64,000 bases of DNA from Escallonia rubra (taxonomy: Eukaryota > Streptophyta > Magnoliopsida > Escalloniales > Escalloniaceae): positions 1 to 64,000 of the forward strand of contig JAVXUO010002878.1 in NCBI GenBank assembly GCA_033065855.1, given 5' to 3'. The notes below the pieces were generated by a model. It ran no database searches, was not told the DNA's origin, and saw only the letters and a program-made list of their open reading frames with translations. The position numbers were made by a program, and so were the translations under genes. Of this stretch, positions 12,049 to 30,407 are shown piece after piece; position 1 is the first letter of the stretch; every line of letters starts with the position of its first letter.

Positions 12049-13725
12049 CTAGTTGTAAGGGCAGTAGTTGCGCCCGATTCTTTCTTCGTCTGTGATGGGG
12101 ATCCTCACAGGTGGCAACTTGAAGTTGTTATCATTGGCAACCCATTCTGTCAGGAGCCCTTTTACCGTATTCAAATCACACGGAAAGGCGGGCAGAGTCT
12201 CCTGCTGTCGCCGCTTGTCAGAGCGTTGGTCCTCATTCGGGAACTGACGCTTAAAACCCGTGTGATTATTGACGTTGTTGTTGCTGGTGCTGTTGCGCTG
12301 GTTGTTGAATGTGTCAGCTGAGGCCAGCAGCGCATTCTGCGGGCGAGGCCTCCATGGCTTGACATGACCGACCGTCTCGTAAGTACGGCGGGTTGTTTCC
12401 TTGAGGTGTCCCCATGATCTCAACTGTAGATTCTCGATATGCACACGATAGATATCAGTCATGTTTTTTATGCATATGGGAACCAACGTCTCGTCCTTGC
12501 TGAAGTCCGTGCACTCAAGGCATTTGAGATGGAAACGGTGCACGTACTCATTCAAGTCTTCCCCTTGGTTCTGGCGGATGCCAGCAATATCAACAACACT
12601 CACGCGTTCGGCCTCGTAATGGAACTTGTCTAAGAACAATTTGACCATGTCGTTCCATGCGTGGACAGTCCCTGCAGGGATCTGGTGGTACCAAGTGTAG
12701 GCCAAGCCTGTAAGGGACTTGTGGAATTCCCTCAACTTCAAGCTGTCTCCTGGGCCATACTGCTCCAATGAGCCTGCAAATCTTGTCAAATGCTCACGGG
12801 CGTTGCCCTCGCGTCCGTTGAAGAGCACAAAGGCTGGTTGTTTGTACTTCGGGGGATAGGGTATGGTGGCAATATCATTGACATATGGTGCATGGCCTGT
12901 CAGGTGGGCAGAGGGATGAGGCGTAGAGTTTTGTGACAATCGATGGATGAGCGTCTCCAAGTCTGAACGAGTGACATAGTTGGGAGACGGGTCGTCATGA
13001 ACGGTTAAAGGGTGGTGACTGGCTGGGATGCCACGAGCTCCCGAGCCCCCAGAAGGAGCAACTTGGTGGACAGGTGCAACGGAGGGTTGATATATGCCAG
13101 GGGCTTGTGGTGGTAATTAGATATGGGCATGGGTGGTTGGGCGAGACATGTCCACTGCTTGGGCATTGGTTTGATGTTGTTCGGTTGAGTAAGGGTTAGG
13201 TTCCATCTCAATGGAGTCATGGGTCTCAGACGAGCTTCGCGCCGGCATGCGCCGAGGTGCGAAGACAGGGTGGATCTGTTGCAGCACGGGTCCAAGGTCT
13301 GCCTGAGGTCAGCGTGATGGCATCACGGGATGTAGTGCAGCAGCTGCATGAGGCAAAGATGTCGCAAGTCCTACCGCCAATGGTCTGGTTGATTGAGGCG
13401 GCGGTGGTCGCGACACTGGGGCCTGAGCGACGTCAAGAGCCAACTCAGGTCCATAGGGTTGGACTGGTGCAATGGTTTGTTGGGAGGCCATCGCCTGTAT
13501 GGACTTTTGCATTTCCATCACGGCTGTCATAAGAGTGGTTATAGCGGGCGAAAACTGTTGGATGGCCGCGTTGACTGCAACTTGTATGTCAGGTGCGGTA
13601 GTTTGCGGCTGGTCTTGGGGACGCACAGCACTGGTCCCCTCCTGTTCACCTGTGTGGTCCTCTTCTTGAACGGCATGGATAAGGCCCCGGCTGGCAGCCC
13701 TCGTAACTCTTCGTTGTCTAGTCAT
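12049..13725 (-). pseudogene. Gag of the Tat element with in-frame stops
   Basis: The start is the ATG at 13725 (MTRQRRVTR...), 47 nt inside the PBS. The N-terminal part is Gln/Pro-rich. The capsid-like retrotrans_gag domain lies at about 12,300-12,900 with AREHLTRFAGSLEQYG and LTGLAYTWY. The frame reaches a zinc-knuckle-like motif (YCPYN, stop, ALGHPLKNC) in which the stop codon TAG at 12049-12051 occupies a residue inside the finger. Two further in-frame stops are a TGA at 13309-13311 and a TAA at 13117-13119. There are no frameshifts. It would package element RNA if the stops were absent or suppressed. Confidence 0.85.
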
Positions 13726-13771
13726 GGAGATTAAGTGTGGAAGATAGAAAGACTGCAGTACGATGCTCACC

Positions 13772-13789
13772 TCCCCAGCAGAGTCGCCA
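13772..13789 (-). other. Primer binding site, tRNA-Arg type
   Basis: On the minus strand TGGCGACTCTGCTGGGGA starts three bases after the LTR end. Its complement TCCCCAGCAGAGTCGCCA matches the 3' end of plant tRNA-Arg (ACG) as I recall it, with about one mismatch. A tRNA-Arg primer is usual for Tat-lineage elements. Confidence 0.75.
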
Positions 13790-14132
13790 AAATGATGCCA
13801 AGGAAAGTGGGTTGATGCTTACGTGGAGGTGCCACAAAGGCTGCAGTCCGTGTCAGCTTCCAAGTATGCAAAGTGGGAGACAGCAAAGACGGAGTAAGGG
13901 CTGAGGGCAAGGCTTCTCAGACGGGCCGTGAGGAATGACAGTGCTGCGAAGGCAAAGCTAAGACGAAAAGGGCCGGCAGTCGATAGTCCAAGTCAGGGTC
14001 CAATGCTACGGTCCGAAGTTACGGTCCAAAGTTACGTTTCTCTCACTAGAATCCAAGAGCTCCCAAATTCTAGAGTGAGAAAGTGATTTTTGTAAGAAAA
14101 GCCAAAAGTCCCTTTTTGAGTTGTAAAGTTCA

Positions 14133-14142
14133 CTATTTATAG
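14133..14142 (-). promoter_or_regulatory. LTR core promoter TATA box
   Basis: CTATAAATAG on the minus strand, about 340 bp before the LTR end. The same ten bases occur at the matching place in the solo LTR (43567-43576). Confidence 0.8.
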
Positions 14143-14185
14143 GAAACAGGGTGCTTATGTCATAAAGTGCCACATGTCGTCCCCT

Positions 14186-14203
14186 GGGAGTGACACGTCA
14201 CCA
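14186..14203 (-). promoter_or_regulatory. Conserved ACGT-core element upstream of the LTR TATA box
   Basis: Minus strand TGGTGACGTGTCACTCCC, with a near-palindromic TGACGTGTCA core of the kind bound by plant bZIP factors. The identical block lies in the solo LTR at 43506-43523. In both LTRs exactly 43 nt separate it from the TATA box. Confidence 0.7.
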
Positions 14204-14599
14204 GGGGTCCCAAAATACCGGTTCTCCGTTGGACTGCCGGTTCCTAAATTCGCGTTGCTTGCCCCACACAGCGTCGCTCTACCTGTCTGAGAAGACTGAC
14301 CATACCGCGGTAGCATGATCAGAGTAAGCCCGTTGCCCCAGCCACCAATCCAAGCCCTTACTGAATCCCATGAGGCGCGTCAAGAGATGCGCAGAGAACC
14401 TGACAGTGGTGAGGGTTACCCCTGTAGCCAACTGCCAGGCGGACTAGGCGCGGTGCCCTCCGAGGACCTGCTCCCGTCCCGGAGTGACCCGTGGGTCATT
14501 GTCCTGGTGATGTCGACGATCGACAGTAACGTGAGTGGACATAGTCACAGCTTCGTGCTCAGGGTCCGCTGCGAGGGATCCTCGTGCTGGAACCCCCCC

Positions 14600-14972
14600 G
14601 TGATTGAGACGGCGATGGCTATAAGGTTGTGAGCCCATCCCGGTACGAGGGCCGAAGCCTCCCCTGTGATTGAGACGGCGATGGCTATAAGGTTGTGAGC
14701 CCATCCCGGTACGAGGGCCGAAGCCCCCCCTGTGATTGAGACGGCAATGGCTATAAGGTTGTGAGCCCATCCCGGTACGAGGGCCGAAGCCCCCCTGTGA
14801 TTGAGACGGCGATGGCTATAAGGTTGTGAGCCCATCCCGGTACGAGGGCCGAAGCCCCCCCTGTGATTGAGACGGCGATGGCTATAAGGTTGTGAGCCCA
14901 TCCCGGTACGAGGGCCGAAGCCCCCCCTGTGATTGAGACGGCGATGGCTATAAGGTTGTGAGCCCATCCCGG
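14600..14972. repeat. 66-bp tandem array B in LTR U3
   Basis: About 5.7 copies of a unit beginning GTGATTGAGACGGCGATGG. Starts at 14600, 14666, 14732, 14797, 14863 and 14929 give steps of 66, 66, 65, 66 and 66 bp. It has the same period as array A but an unrelated sequence. Confidence 0.95.
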
Positions 14973-15029
14973 AAGCATGTAACATGATTGTGGCGCATGG
15001 GCGTGGTGCCTACAGGTGCCGGGGCACAT

Positions 15030-15396
15030 GTTATGAAAGTGGCGCACGGGTGCGGCGACGAACGTCGCGGAGCAATACTTGGTGCCGGGGGCACGTATCA
15101 TGACGATGGCGCACGGGCGTGACGACGAACGTCGCGGAGCAATACTTGGTACCGTGGGCACGTATCATGACGTTGGCACAAGGGCGCGGCGACGAACGTC
15201 GCAGAGACAATATTTGGTGCCGTGGGCACAGATCATGACGATGGCGCAAGGGCGCGGCGACGAACGTCGCGGAGCAATATTTGGTGCCGGGGCACGTATC
15301 ATGAGAATGGCGCAAGGGCGCGGCGACGAACGTCGCGGAGCAATATTTGGTGCCGTGGGCACGTATCATGAGAATGGCGCAAGGGCGCGCGTCGGG
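15030..15396. repeat. 66-bp tandem array A (right LTR copy)
   Basis: The same unit as 1-405, about five and a half copies, with variation in CGTGGGC versus CGGGGC and in the ATGACGATG/ATGAGAATG segment. Confidence 0.95.
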
Positions 15397-15544
15397 TGTC
15401 TCGAAGACAGGATGTGAGCTAAGTGTACCTGTCATAACAAGATAATGAATGCAACATGTAGTAGTGACAAAGTTGGGAGTGATGGTATGCGGTCGTCGGC
15501 GACGGGTCATTCGGCGGTAGCGCGCGACTTTGGGTGACCGGCGG

Positions 15545-15790
15545 TCACGGACGACATATGTCACGAGGTTGATGCACGACGGACGTCGCGAGGTTGATGC
15601 ACGACGGACGTCGCGAGGTTGATGTACGAACGTCCGTAAGGTGATGCACAACGGACGTCGCGAGGTTGATGTACGAACGTCCGTAAGGTGATGCACGACG
15701 GACATCGCGAGGTTGATGTACGAACGTCCGTAAGGTGATGCACGACGGACGTCGCGAGGTTGATGTACGAACGTCCGTAAACATCGCGGA
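15545..15790. repeat. Compound 23/25-bp tandem array in LTR U3
   Basis: Alternating units containing GACGGACGTCGCGAGGTTGAT and TACGAACGTCCGTAAGGTGAT-type sequence, about 47 bp per pair, repeated about four times. A shorter version is at about 590-690 in the left LTR, so copy number differs between the two LTRs. Confidence 0.85.
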
Positions 15791-16875
15791 GGTGCAAAAA
15801 CTCGAGAAAACAAGTGCGCGCGGGAGGGGAGGCCATAGGTCAACATTGGGGGGAAGGCCAAGGCCACCACCCCTGGGGAGGCCGAGGCCGACCCTAGGGG
15901 GTGGCCAAGGCCAATGGCCAACTCCCATGAAGGGAGGCCAAGGCCACTCTCCCCTTCGGTGAACTTCGGGCGCGCCGACGGTAGGTGTTTTGATAAGCAA
16001 AGGCAAATCCGAAAGTTGCGTTACAACGAGCGTGTTGATGCGAGTCGTATCCATATGATGAACGAGGTGTCAAAGTCACGCGCAAAGCATACGATGCGAA
16101 AAGAGTGCGAAAAAGGGGTTTGCGCGGAGGGGTGAACCACCGGGGGAAAATGGCCGAGGCCAACCCCTCCTGGAGGCCGAGGCCGACCCCCTAGGCCTGG
16201 GGAAGGCCGAGGCCGACCCCCTGGGGTTGGCCAAGGCCAAATGGCCAACTTCCATTTTCGGAGCCCAAGGTAATTTCTCCTTTTACGAACTTCGGGCGCA
16301 CCGTCGGTAGGTGTTTTGATAAGCAATGACGAATCCGAAAGTTGTGTTGCGACGAGCATGCTACCAAGAATCGTACCCACATGATGAACAAGGTGCCAGA
16401 GTTATGTACGAAACGTACGAAGCGAAAAAAGTGCGAAAATGACTTTGCGCGAAGAGTGAAGAACCGGGGGGGAAAGGCCAAGGCCACCATGGGAGGCCGA
16501 GGCCGACCTTATGGGCTTGGGTGAGGCCGAGGCCGACCCCATGGGCTTGGGTGAGGTCGAGGCCGACCCCATGGGGTTGGCCAAGGCCTTTGTCCGTTGA
16601 CCCTGTTGCTCCGGTTGCGCCGTCGGTCGCCAGGTTTGGTAAGGTGTTTGGGTGATCTTGGTGTGACGATTGCGCTAGCGTGAGTGACGTCAATGCGAAA
16701 TAAAAATGTGTAAGTCGCGCACGAAGCACGTGAAGCGAGAAAAACACGTGTCTTGGGTGCGCGGGCACTGACCGGTTTGATGCGCTGGAAAATTGACCGT
16801 TGACAATGTTGACGTGTTCGCGCGTAATGGGACCCCTAGCGGGCCATTGGGTCTGACCAAGATGGGTTGGGAACA

Positions 16876-17408
16876 AAGGTCAAATAATCATCATTTAGGA
16901 CTTTGAGTATCATCTGCTATCTATTTTGATTCTTTATGTAAAGGGATGATCACTTCTTATAATGGTAGTCAGGGATCAAAATAGCCCCTTCATTTTATTT
17001 TCTTTTGGTAATAATATAGTCTTATTAAAATCTTTATGCATCTCTTATTTAAAAATTCAAGGATAGAGCAATATTTTCTAGCTTAAGTTCTACTTTAAGT
17101 GCAAATTATCTACAGTTGCGTTTAATCCTAGTCTTCCGTCTTTTATTATTAAACAGTTTATGGTGTACTTTAAAGCATTCTTTTGTTTTAACCTAGTATG
17201 ACATTGTTAATGTTAGTAGTATATATTAGGCTATTAATTTTGTTATGCATGTAATTCAGAATATATTTGCGACAAGTTATAATATTTTAGCACATGTCAT
17301 TCATTAAAAAATGCTATAACTACTCATCTAGAAAGCCAATATGGTCCTATATTGATAAGTTTAAGTTTGCATTCACCACATTAAAATTTTAGTCGATGAA
17401 ATAGCCGG

Positions 17409-17455
<47 letters not shown>

Positions 17456-20220
17456 AGAAATAGCAGAATTTAAAGTGTTCGTTTTATTGATTTTGATGCA
17501 AGCAAGTTTAAGGTTATGTTTTGGCATGATCTTTTTAAGGTGAGTAGAGCCATTATGGTGAGGCTTGATGCAAACTCGTTTTGGTCAAATTCAAACACTT
17601 TTATCACTAAAAGATATTAGTGAACTTTAAGAGATAAGTTTATAAAAAAATTCAAAATTGATTACCAAATTAATTGATTTTTCTGATAGGTTTCAGATAT
17701 ATAAAGGAATGAAAAAAGAAATTCTAATAACATGGTCTCCATGATGACATAAGCATTGCTATTATGGGGTCCAAACTTGTGAATGACGTGTACGACGGTG
17801 GATGTGTGCAAGTGTCCTTAATTTATGCAGTTGAGTAAATTATTGCACTTATAAATTTTATATCAACTTGTCAAGTGAAGTTTGCCAAGTGTTGAACTAT
17901 TAAAAGAAAAAATTCTTAAAGATATTGGTTACTAAGATGCAAATAGAACTCATCTAAAATCCCAAATCGCATGATAAGTTGTTTCAATGCAAGTTGTTTG
18001 TCTATAAAGATTGGTTAACTCGTTTGTTTGTCAATTGAACAATCATGAACCACTCAAGTTCAAATAAATTATAGTCTCTACCAATTGGATTTCAGCTAAT
18101 CCTATTACCTATAAGAGTGGAATATACAAAGATAATAATCATACGAAGAATATGTTATCATACAATAACTATATGATTTGCCGTGCATGGAATATACAAA
18201 AATACCATCATGTGAAGAACATGTTAGCAAGCAAATAAGGGTATTCCAATAACTCTAATATCAACTTAGAATTATTTATTCGCCATGAACTCAAATTATA
18301 ATTATAAGCAATATGGTTCGATCTAACGATTCATAAAACTCATGAATATATAAGCATTTAAAAGACCTCGAAAACTCCAATATTACACTAGCTTCCTTAT
18401 ATCAGTATGTCTGTATTCAAACTTACAGTAAAACCTCAGTTTTATGATAGTTTCAATATACTAATATATTTGTATTGAAATCTGTATATATGTACAATAA
18501 AAAATCTGTTATATATGCAAGTTGTTTTCTTTAATCAAATTTGATGGGGTAGATGCAGTAGGTACATGTAATTTGTTTTTAACGTGAATGGATGTAGGTT
18601 TTGATAGCTCTTTTTCAGTAATGATGTTTAGAGAGTCTGCAGTAGTTCAATAGTGATTTATGAGATTTCTATAGATTTTTTTTTCTTTAGTAAAAGTCAA
18701 AAAAACTTTTAACTATAACAAAAGTATGTATTCCTACAAGGGTATTTTAAGGAAAGAAACGTGTGACATGAGAAGTCAAAAACCCTCTTATGTTTTAATA
18801 ACGCTTCAATCCAAAAAATGGAATTTTATGAAATAAAAATTATAAATAAAAAACCCCTAATCACCCCTAACCTTTTATGAAGATGTCAATTTTAAAAGGG
18901 CATTTAAAAAAAAGAAAACATTAGGCATTTAACAACATCTGTGCTTTTGTGTGTGTGTGTGTGTATCAGTTAAAATTAAGTCTTAGATGGCTATTATATT
19001 GGTTAGGTAGACTTCTAGAATTAATTTTCAAACTATATAAGGATTACTAATATAGGAGTTAATTTATCTAAATATAAGGACCCTATCCAAGATAATATTG
19101 GAGACCTTTAGTGACACTTTTTTTGTTTAGTGTATAATTTTCTTAAAACCTATTTTGCATGGAAAACATAATGTGACGATTTTTTGCGTAGATAAGCTAA
19201 CACAATATATGATTTGTTGCACAATGAAGCTATCGTTGAGTTTCATTGTGTTTCTTGCTTCGATTATTATATGTTTTTGACCAAACACTATTTATGTGCA
19301 AATACTTTTACAGTCTTCTAAAATTAGGTCACTCACAATTAGAAGCAAGGTGGACATGTTAGTATATCAGTACTACCCTTGTGATGCATATGCAACTGAT
19401 TCAATGCACAAGAACCCAGAAATAAGCTGCTGATAGAAAACTTGGCATGAAATCATACCTTAAAACTTCTAAGAGTAAGTGCTAATACAGACATATCCTA
19501 GTGCTAATTGATCACAGAGGTAAGAAAGGCACGGGCTAGCATTGGCTTGGTTCACTAATTATCACACAGAGGTTAAACAAAAGGACTCCAAGCTGCGAGT
19601 TTAATCAAAATACAACAAAGGAGACTAAAATATTTGCAAATGCAGAGACATATATACATGAGAGGAAGATGACACCAATACCATAGACGAGATGTTAACT
19701 TGCATCAGCATTAGGCTTTTGTTTAAGAATCTTAGTTTTAGTTTTTTCTTGATATGATTAGTACCCACCCGTCCAAATACATACCGACAAAAATAAAGAA
19801 TTGCCCAGATAATGAAAAGGCGACAAAAGTTAGTGAGATCGAGTGAAGTTGCAACTTGTAACTATGTTCCACATCTTGTAAACTATTACAAGATGTGAAA
19901 CATATATTTTTCATCATAGGGACAGCTCCTCTGATTTCCATCCATCCCCTCTCATTACCATGTACCAAACATGAGTTCCAGAAAGCTACTACCCACCTCC
20001 TCCCATTTCCACCAAACCCCTCTATTAATCCGAAACTCACTTCAATGCGCACCAAACTCCTCAACCCACTTAAACCCACCATTCCAACCCAAGCGCTCGT
20101 CATTCCTGGCCACCAACATTATCAAACCCTTACCTCAACATGGGCTGGCTATTAAGCATGACTGCATGAGTGAATGGTAGCGTGTACGTTGACATACTCT
20201 CATGCACATGTACGCAACGC
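16876..20220. other. AT-rich intergenic region without a recognisable gene
   Basis: No ORF with family-like features on either strand. It contains a (TA)n tract (17411-17453) and a short (GT)n at about 18950. A moderately GC-rich patch at about 19,900-20,150 has open frames on both strands that I do not recognise. Confidence 0.7.
17411..17453. repeat. (TA)n microsatellite
   Basis: About 21 uninterrupted TA dinucleotides. Confidence 0.97.
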
Positions 20221-20760
20221 CAAGGGCGGCACTACATATGTACGAGGGGGGGCTAATGCACCCCCTCAGATTTTGAAAAAATATATTTATATATAGTTTT
20301 TTTTTCACTCACGACTTTCTCTCTCTCTCCTCCTCTCGGCTCTCACTCAGTCACTCTCTCAGTTCCCGTCGTCGCCATCGACGGTTGACCTCTCACCGGT
20401 CAGTGGTCACGGACTCACGGCGCCTCTCACTCTCAGTCACCACCCACGCCCACCGGTCATCTGTCACGCCGGTCGCTGTCAAGGTCTCAAGTCTCAACTC
20501 TCACGGAGTCCCCGACGGCAGACACCACCTCCTTCAGTCGACTCCCTATGTTGAGGAGCTCAGATCTAGAAAGAGTGGCCGAAGTGGAGCCTTGGAAGGG
20601 GACGGCGGGTGGACCGGCAAGGACGAGGAAGTCATATTCTATTCAGATCTGGAAGGATCAGTGGCGGGCAAGTGGCGACGGCGAGGCAAGGACTCCACTG
20701 GCAAAGAATCCACTGCAGGCGACAACGCGGCGACGACGAGATGACCGGCGACCGGCGACT
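20221..20760 (+). mobile_element. hAT element end fragment
   Basis: It starts CAAGGGCGGCAC, close to the hAT terminus CAGTGGCGGA, followed by GGGGGGCTAATGCACCCCCTCAGATTTT. This resembles the opening of the complete hAT at 34651 (GAGGGGCTAGTGCACCCCCTGAATTTT). In both, a CT-rich tract and a GC-rich segment follow. No right terminus or TSD was found, so the right boundary is a guess. Confidence 0.55.
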
Positions 20761-21457
20761 TAGGTACGCATTTTTAGATTCTTAATTGATGATTTGCTTT
20801 CCTAATTGAGCATATAGATCGTTGATTGAGCATTTCAAATTGTTAATTGAACTTTTCAGATTGTTGATTGGGATTCCGTCGATTCTTTGATTACTCTTTG
20901 TTGCTTTCCCAAATTCCAATTGTTGTCGTAATAACGTCCATGGTGATGGTGTGGTAGTAATTTGATTAACACTTGCAATGGGCATATCATGCTTTAAAAG
21001 GGGTCCTCAGACCTGATGGGATGATCATCTGCACAGGAACCGTCTGAAGAGCTTGCATATTAATTAAAGAGGGTGTTAATTTTTCGTGCACATGATACAT
21101 ATGCTACGAGTTAGTGTATTCGCGTATCAGAGCCATCCCAAAGAAGTTTCCTCAGCATGTTTTCATTGTTCAAAATCTTTGAGGCAGTTGGAATGAAAAC
21201 TGAATGAACTCAAATGCTGAAGAAAATTTGTGATTAATCCTCCTGCATAACTATCCTGGTAGCTTTTAATTAATTTCCCACCACCAACAGCCTTGAGCGC
21301 TTTAGAGATGAATGGAACCCCTAATTAGTTACAGGAAGCAAAAAAAAAATCCACGTAGATTGCCTAAGGTAGCTCTATAATATATGTGACGGTAATTAAC
21401 CACTAGCCTCTTAATTAATATTTATAGGTGACGGTCATCTGCAAGCTCCTGACGGCC
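20761..21457. other. Intergenic region upstream of the CRK gene
   Basis: No supported gene. A short stretch at about 20,970-21,030 reads in one frame like part of a methyltransferase or spermidine-synthase fold (LKGVLRPDGMIICTG) but stops at once. Confidence 0.5.
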
Positions 21458-21932
21458 AGAGAATTGGTCTCGATTTCGTGCTTTCATGCAAATAAGACTA
21501 GGCCTCAATATTATTTAAACTGAATTGGGTGATGCATTCTTGTATATTTAATTTTCCGTGTGGTCCATCATCTTATAATATCTTGCTGAATATTTGTTAA
21601 GTATGAGATGATAAAATCTTTATGTTGTTAATTATACGTCGATAGCGTGATACAAGCTTTTCAATTGTATCGTCTACCTACGTACTAGAGAGAATTGGTC
21701 TCGATTTCGTGCTTTCAAGCAAACAAGACTAGGCCTCGATCAATATTATTTAAACTGAATTGGGTGATGCATTATTGTATATTTAATTTTTCGTATGGTC
21801 CATCACCTTGTAATATAGTGCTGAGTATTTGTTAAATATGAGATGATAAACTCTTTTATGTTGTTAATTATACATCGATAGCGTGATACAAGCTTTTCAA
21901 TTCTACAGTCTCGCCCTACGTGTACTAGAGAG
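21458..21932 (+). repeat. 231-bp tandem duplication in the CRK upstream region
   Basis: Copy 1 (21458-21688) and copy 2 (21689-about 21932) both begin AGAGAATTGGTCTCGATTTC and end near CTAGAGAGA. They differ at scattered positions. The second copy ends about 130 bp before the CRK start codon, so the duplication probably lies in the promoter or 5' UTR. Confidence 0.9.
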
Positions 21933-22065
21933 AAAAGGGAAAATGACAAGAAGTTTCCATCATGGTACAATTCGAAGAGCACATTTCGAACAGATCTGAG
22001 ACCTTCAATGCTAATTGCTACATGCTTAAAACCTCAACACGTGAGTAGACAGAGAGAAGAAGAGA

Positions 22066-29170
<7,105 letters not shown>

Positions 29171-30407
29171 AGCTCTTTTCCATGTCCTGGCCTAAATTTT
29201 GCCAATATTTAGCAGCCCTTTTGCGTGGTTGTAGGAGCACTTTTATAAGACCAGTGCTTTGAAAACAGATGTTCTTCCTGAAATCATAAGGCGAACACCG
29301 ATCGCAGTTGTTGAAGACCAAAGTTTAAGAAAGACGCTTTCTAGTGCCTAGTAGCAGACTAGCAGCCTTGGTGCAATGCTGCACATTCCGATCTTTTCAC
29401 CCTTCTGGCTGTAGTTTTGTTTTTGGGCAATAGGCTTAGCCCATTTTCTTATTGAAAACAATGAACACTGGGGGGGGGGGGGGGTTGGAATGAAGGCCTT
29501 ACTCCTAGTCACATAATGTGGAAGAACAATCTAAACATAGTACCGCTCTAAAAGGAGAAAATACAGAAATACAGAAATACAGTAGATGATGTGAGTTTAG
29601 TTATCACCAACAGGGGAGGAACAACCACTTAAGCCTTTGATGCAAAACACTTCGACGAATATTTGCAGGAATAGAAGCCCACAGACCAGCGAGATGATGA
29701 ACTCCTTGGAGCGATTGTACACCATCTCTCCAGTATATCCTCCTTCATTACTTGGCAGCTATTCCACTCAAGGTACAAAAGATGGGTTTGCACACCAACA
29801 CAAATTGGTGTTATATGGCAGCTTCATAGGGACTAGATCTCACGTTAATCCTCAAATTTAAAGCACAATATACTCTCACTATTAATAACTGACACAAAAT
29901 AAACAATTACCAGCAGTGCATTAAAATGTCCTCTTATATTCTATCTCAGGCAGAGCTCCGTGGATACGAAACTACATAAACTGTGCATTCATTTTTCTAT
30001 GAGGTCGTGTAATGTTTTTCTTAACATTTTGTCACTTAGGGTGTTGATTTATCAAAAACTCATTCACAAATTTTTTCAAGAACTAACGCCCACCGAACCA
30101 CGAGATGATGAACTCTGTGATACGGTCATGCACCATCTTTTTGGTACGTCCTATTTGCTTACTTAGCAACGATTCAACTCAAGGTAAAGATGAATTTGCA
30201 CACCAACATATATTGGGTTTACATAGGAGCTTCACAGGGCCTGAGTACAAACAAAAATTGCAAGGTATTGGCCTAAGCGAGACTAATGCATCTAAAGGTG
30301 TCAAGCATGCAACGTCATCAATCGGTGAGAAATTGGCCTACTGTTGGCGGCGTAAACATTTTATGACGGTTAATAAATGTACAGACACGTGGCATGCTGA
30401 AGACCAT
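29171..30407. other. Intergenic region with a diverged direct duplication
   Basis: Segments at about 29,670-29,850 and 30,081-30,245 share GAGATGATGAACTC, ACACCAACA and GCTTCA blocks in the same order, about 410 bp apart. A run of 15 G lies at 29470-29484. No coding sequence is supported. The last 60-160 bp may be the start of the second gypsy element's LTR (TGTTGGCGGCG near 30,340). Confidence 0.6.

Larger units (their letters stand above)
1..16875 (-). mobile_element. Giant Tat-lineage Ty3/gypsy LTR retrotransposon (3' LTR truncated by window start)
   Basis: Two near-identical long direct repeats (1-1795 and the matching part of 13793-16875) flank an internal region of 11,997 bp. On the minus strand the order is 5' LTR, PBS, gag, protease, RT, RNase H, second RNase H, integrase, then a plus-strand PMD gene, then the 3' LTR. 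If the missing part of the left LTR matches the right one, the element is about 18 kb. The LTR ends read TGTTCCCAACC at the 5' end and TTGGCATCA at the 3' end. The second, archaeal-type RNase H after the usual one is a known mark of the Tat (Ogre/Retand-like) lineage. The LTR stretches compared by eye differ at only a few per cent of positions, mostly transitions, so insertion is fairly recent. The left TSD lies outside the window. Confidence 0.93.
13793..16875 (-). repeat. 5' LTR of the Tat element (complete, 3,083 bp)
   Basis: The boundaries are TG...CA on the minus strand: TGTTCCCAACC begins at 16875 and TTGGCATCA ends at 13793. U3 is unusually long (about 2.7 kb) and holds three tandem arrays plus GGCC-rich blocks. 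The TATA box is at 14133-14142, leaving about 340 bp for R and U5. Immediately right of 16875 the sequence turns AT-rich and unrelated; the five bases AAGGT would be the target site copy, but its partner is off-window. Confidence 0.93.

Noticed and set aside
12049-12051. Programmed TAG read-through between gag and pol
   Set aside because: The TAG falls inside the zinc knuckle, where a residue is needed, and six other stops of the same mutational type occur in the same frame. Mutation is the simpler reading, though not proved.
14600-15396. CRISPR-like repeat series
   Set aside because: Units are head-to-tail with no unique spacers, and the region is a plant LTR.
19738-20155. ORFs of 86-121 aa on both strands
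   Set aside because: No recognisable family and overlapping opposite frames; probably chance.
20970-21060. Methyltransferase or spermidine-synthase-like fragment
   Set aside because: Only about 25 codons look similar before a stop, and nothing supports it on either side.
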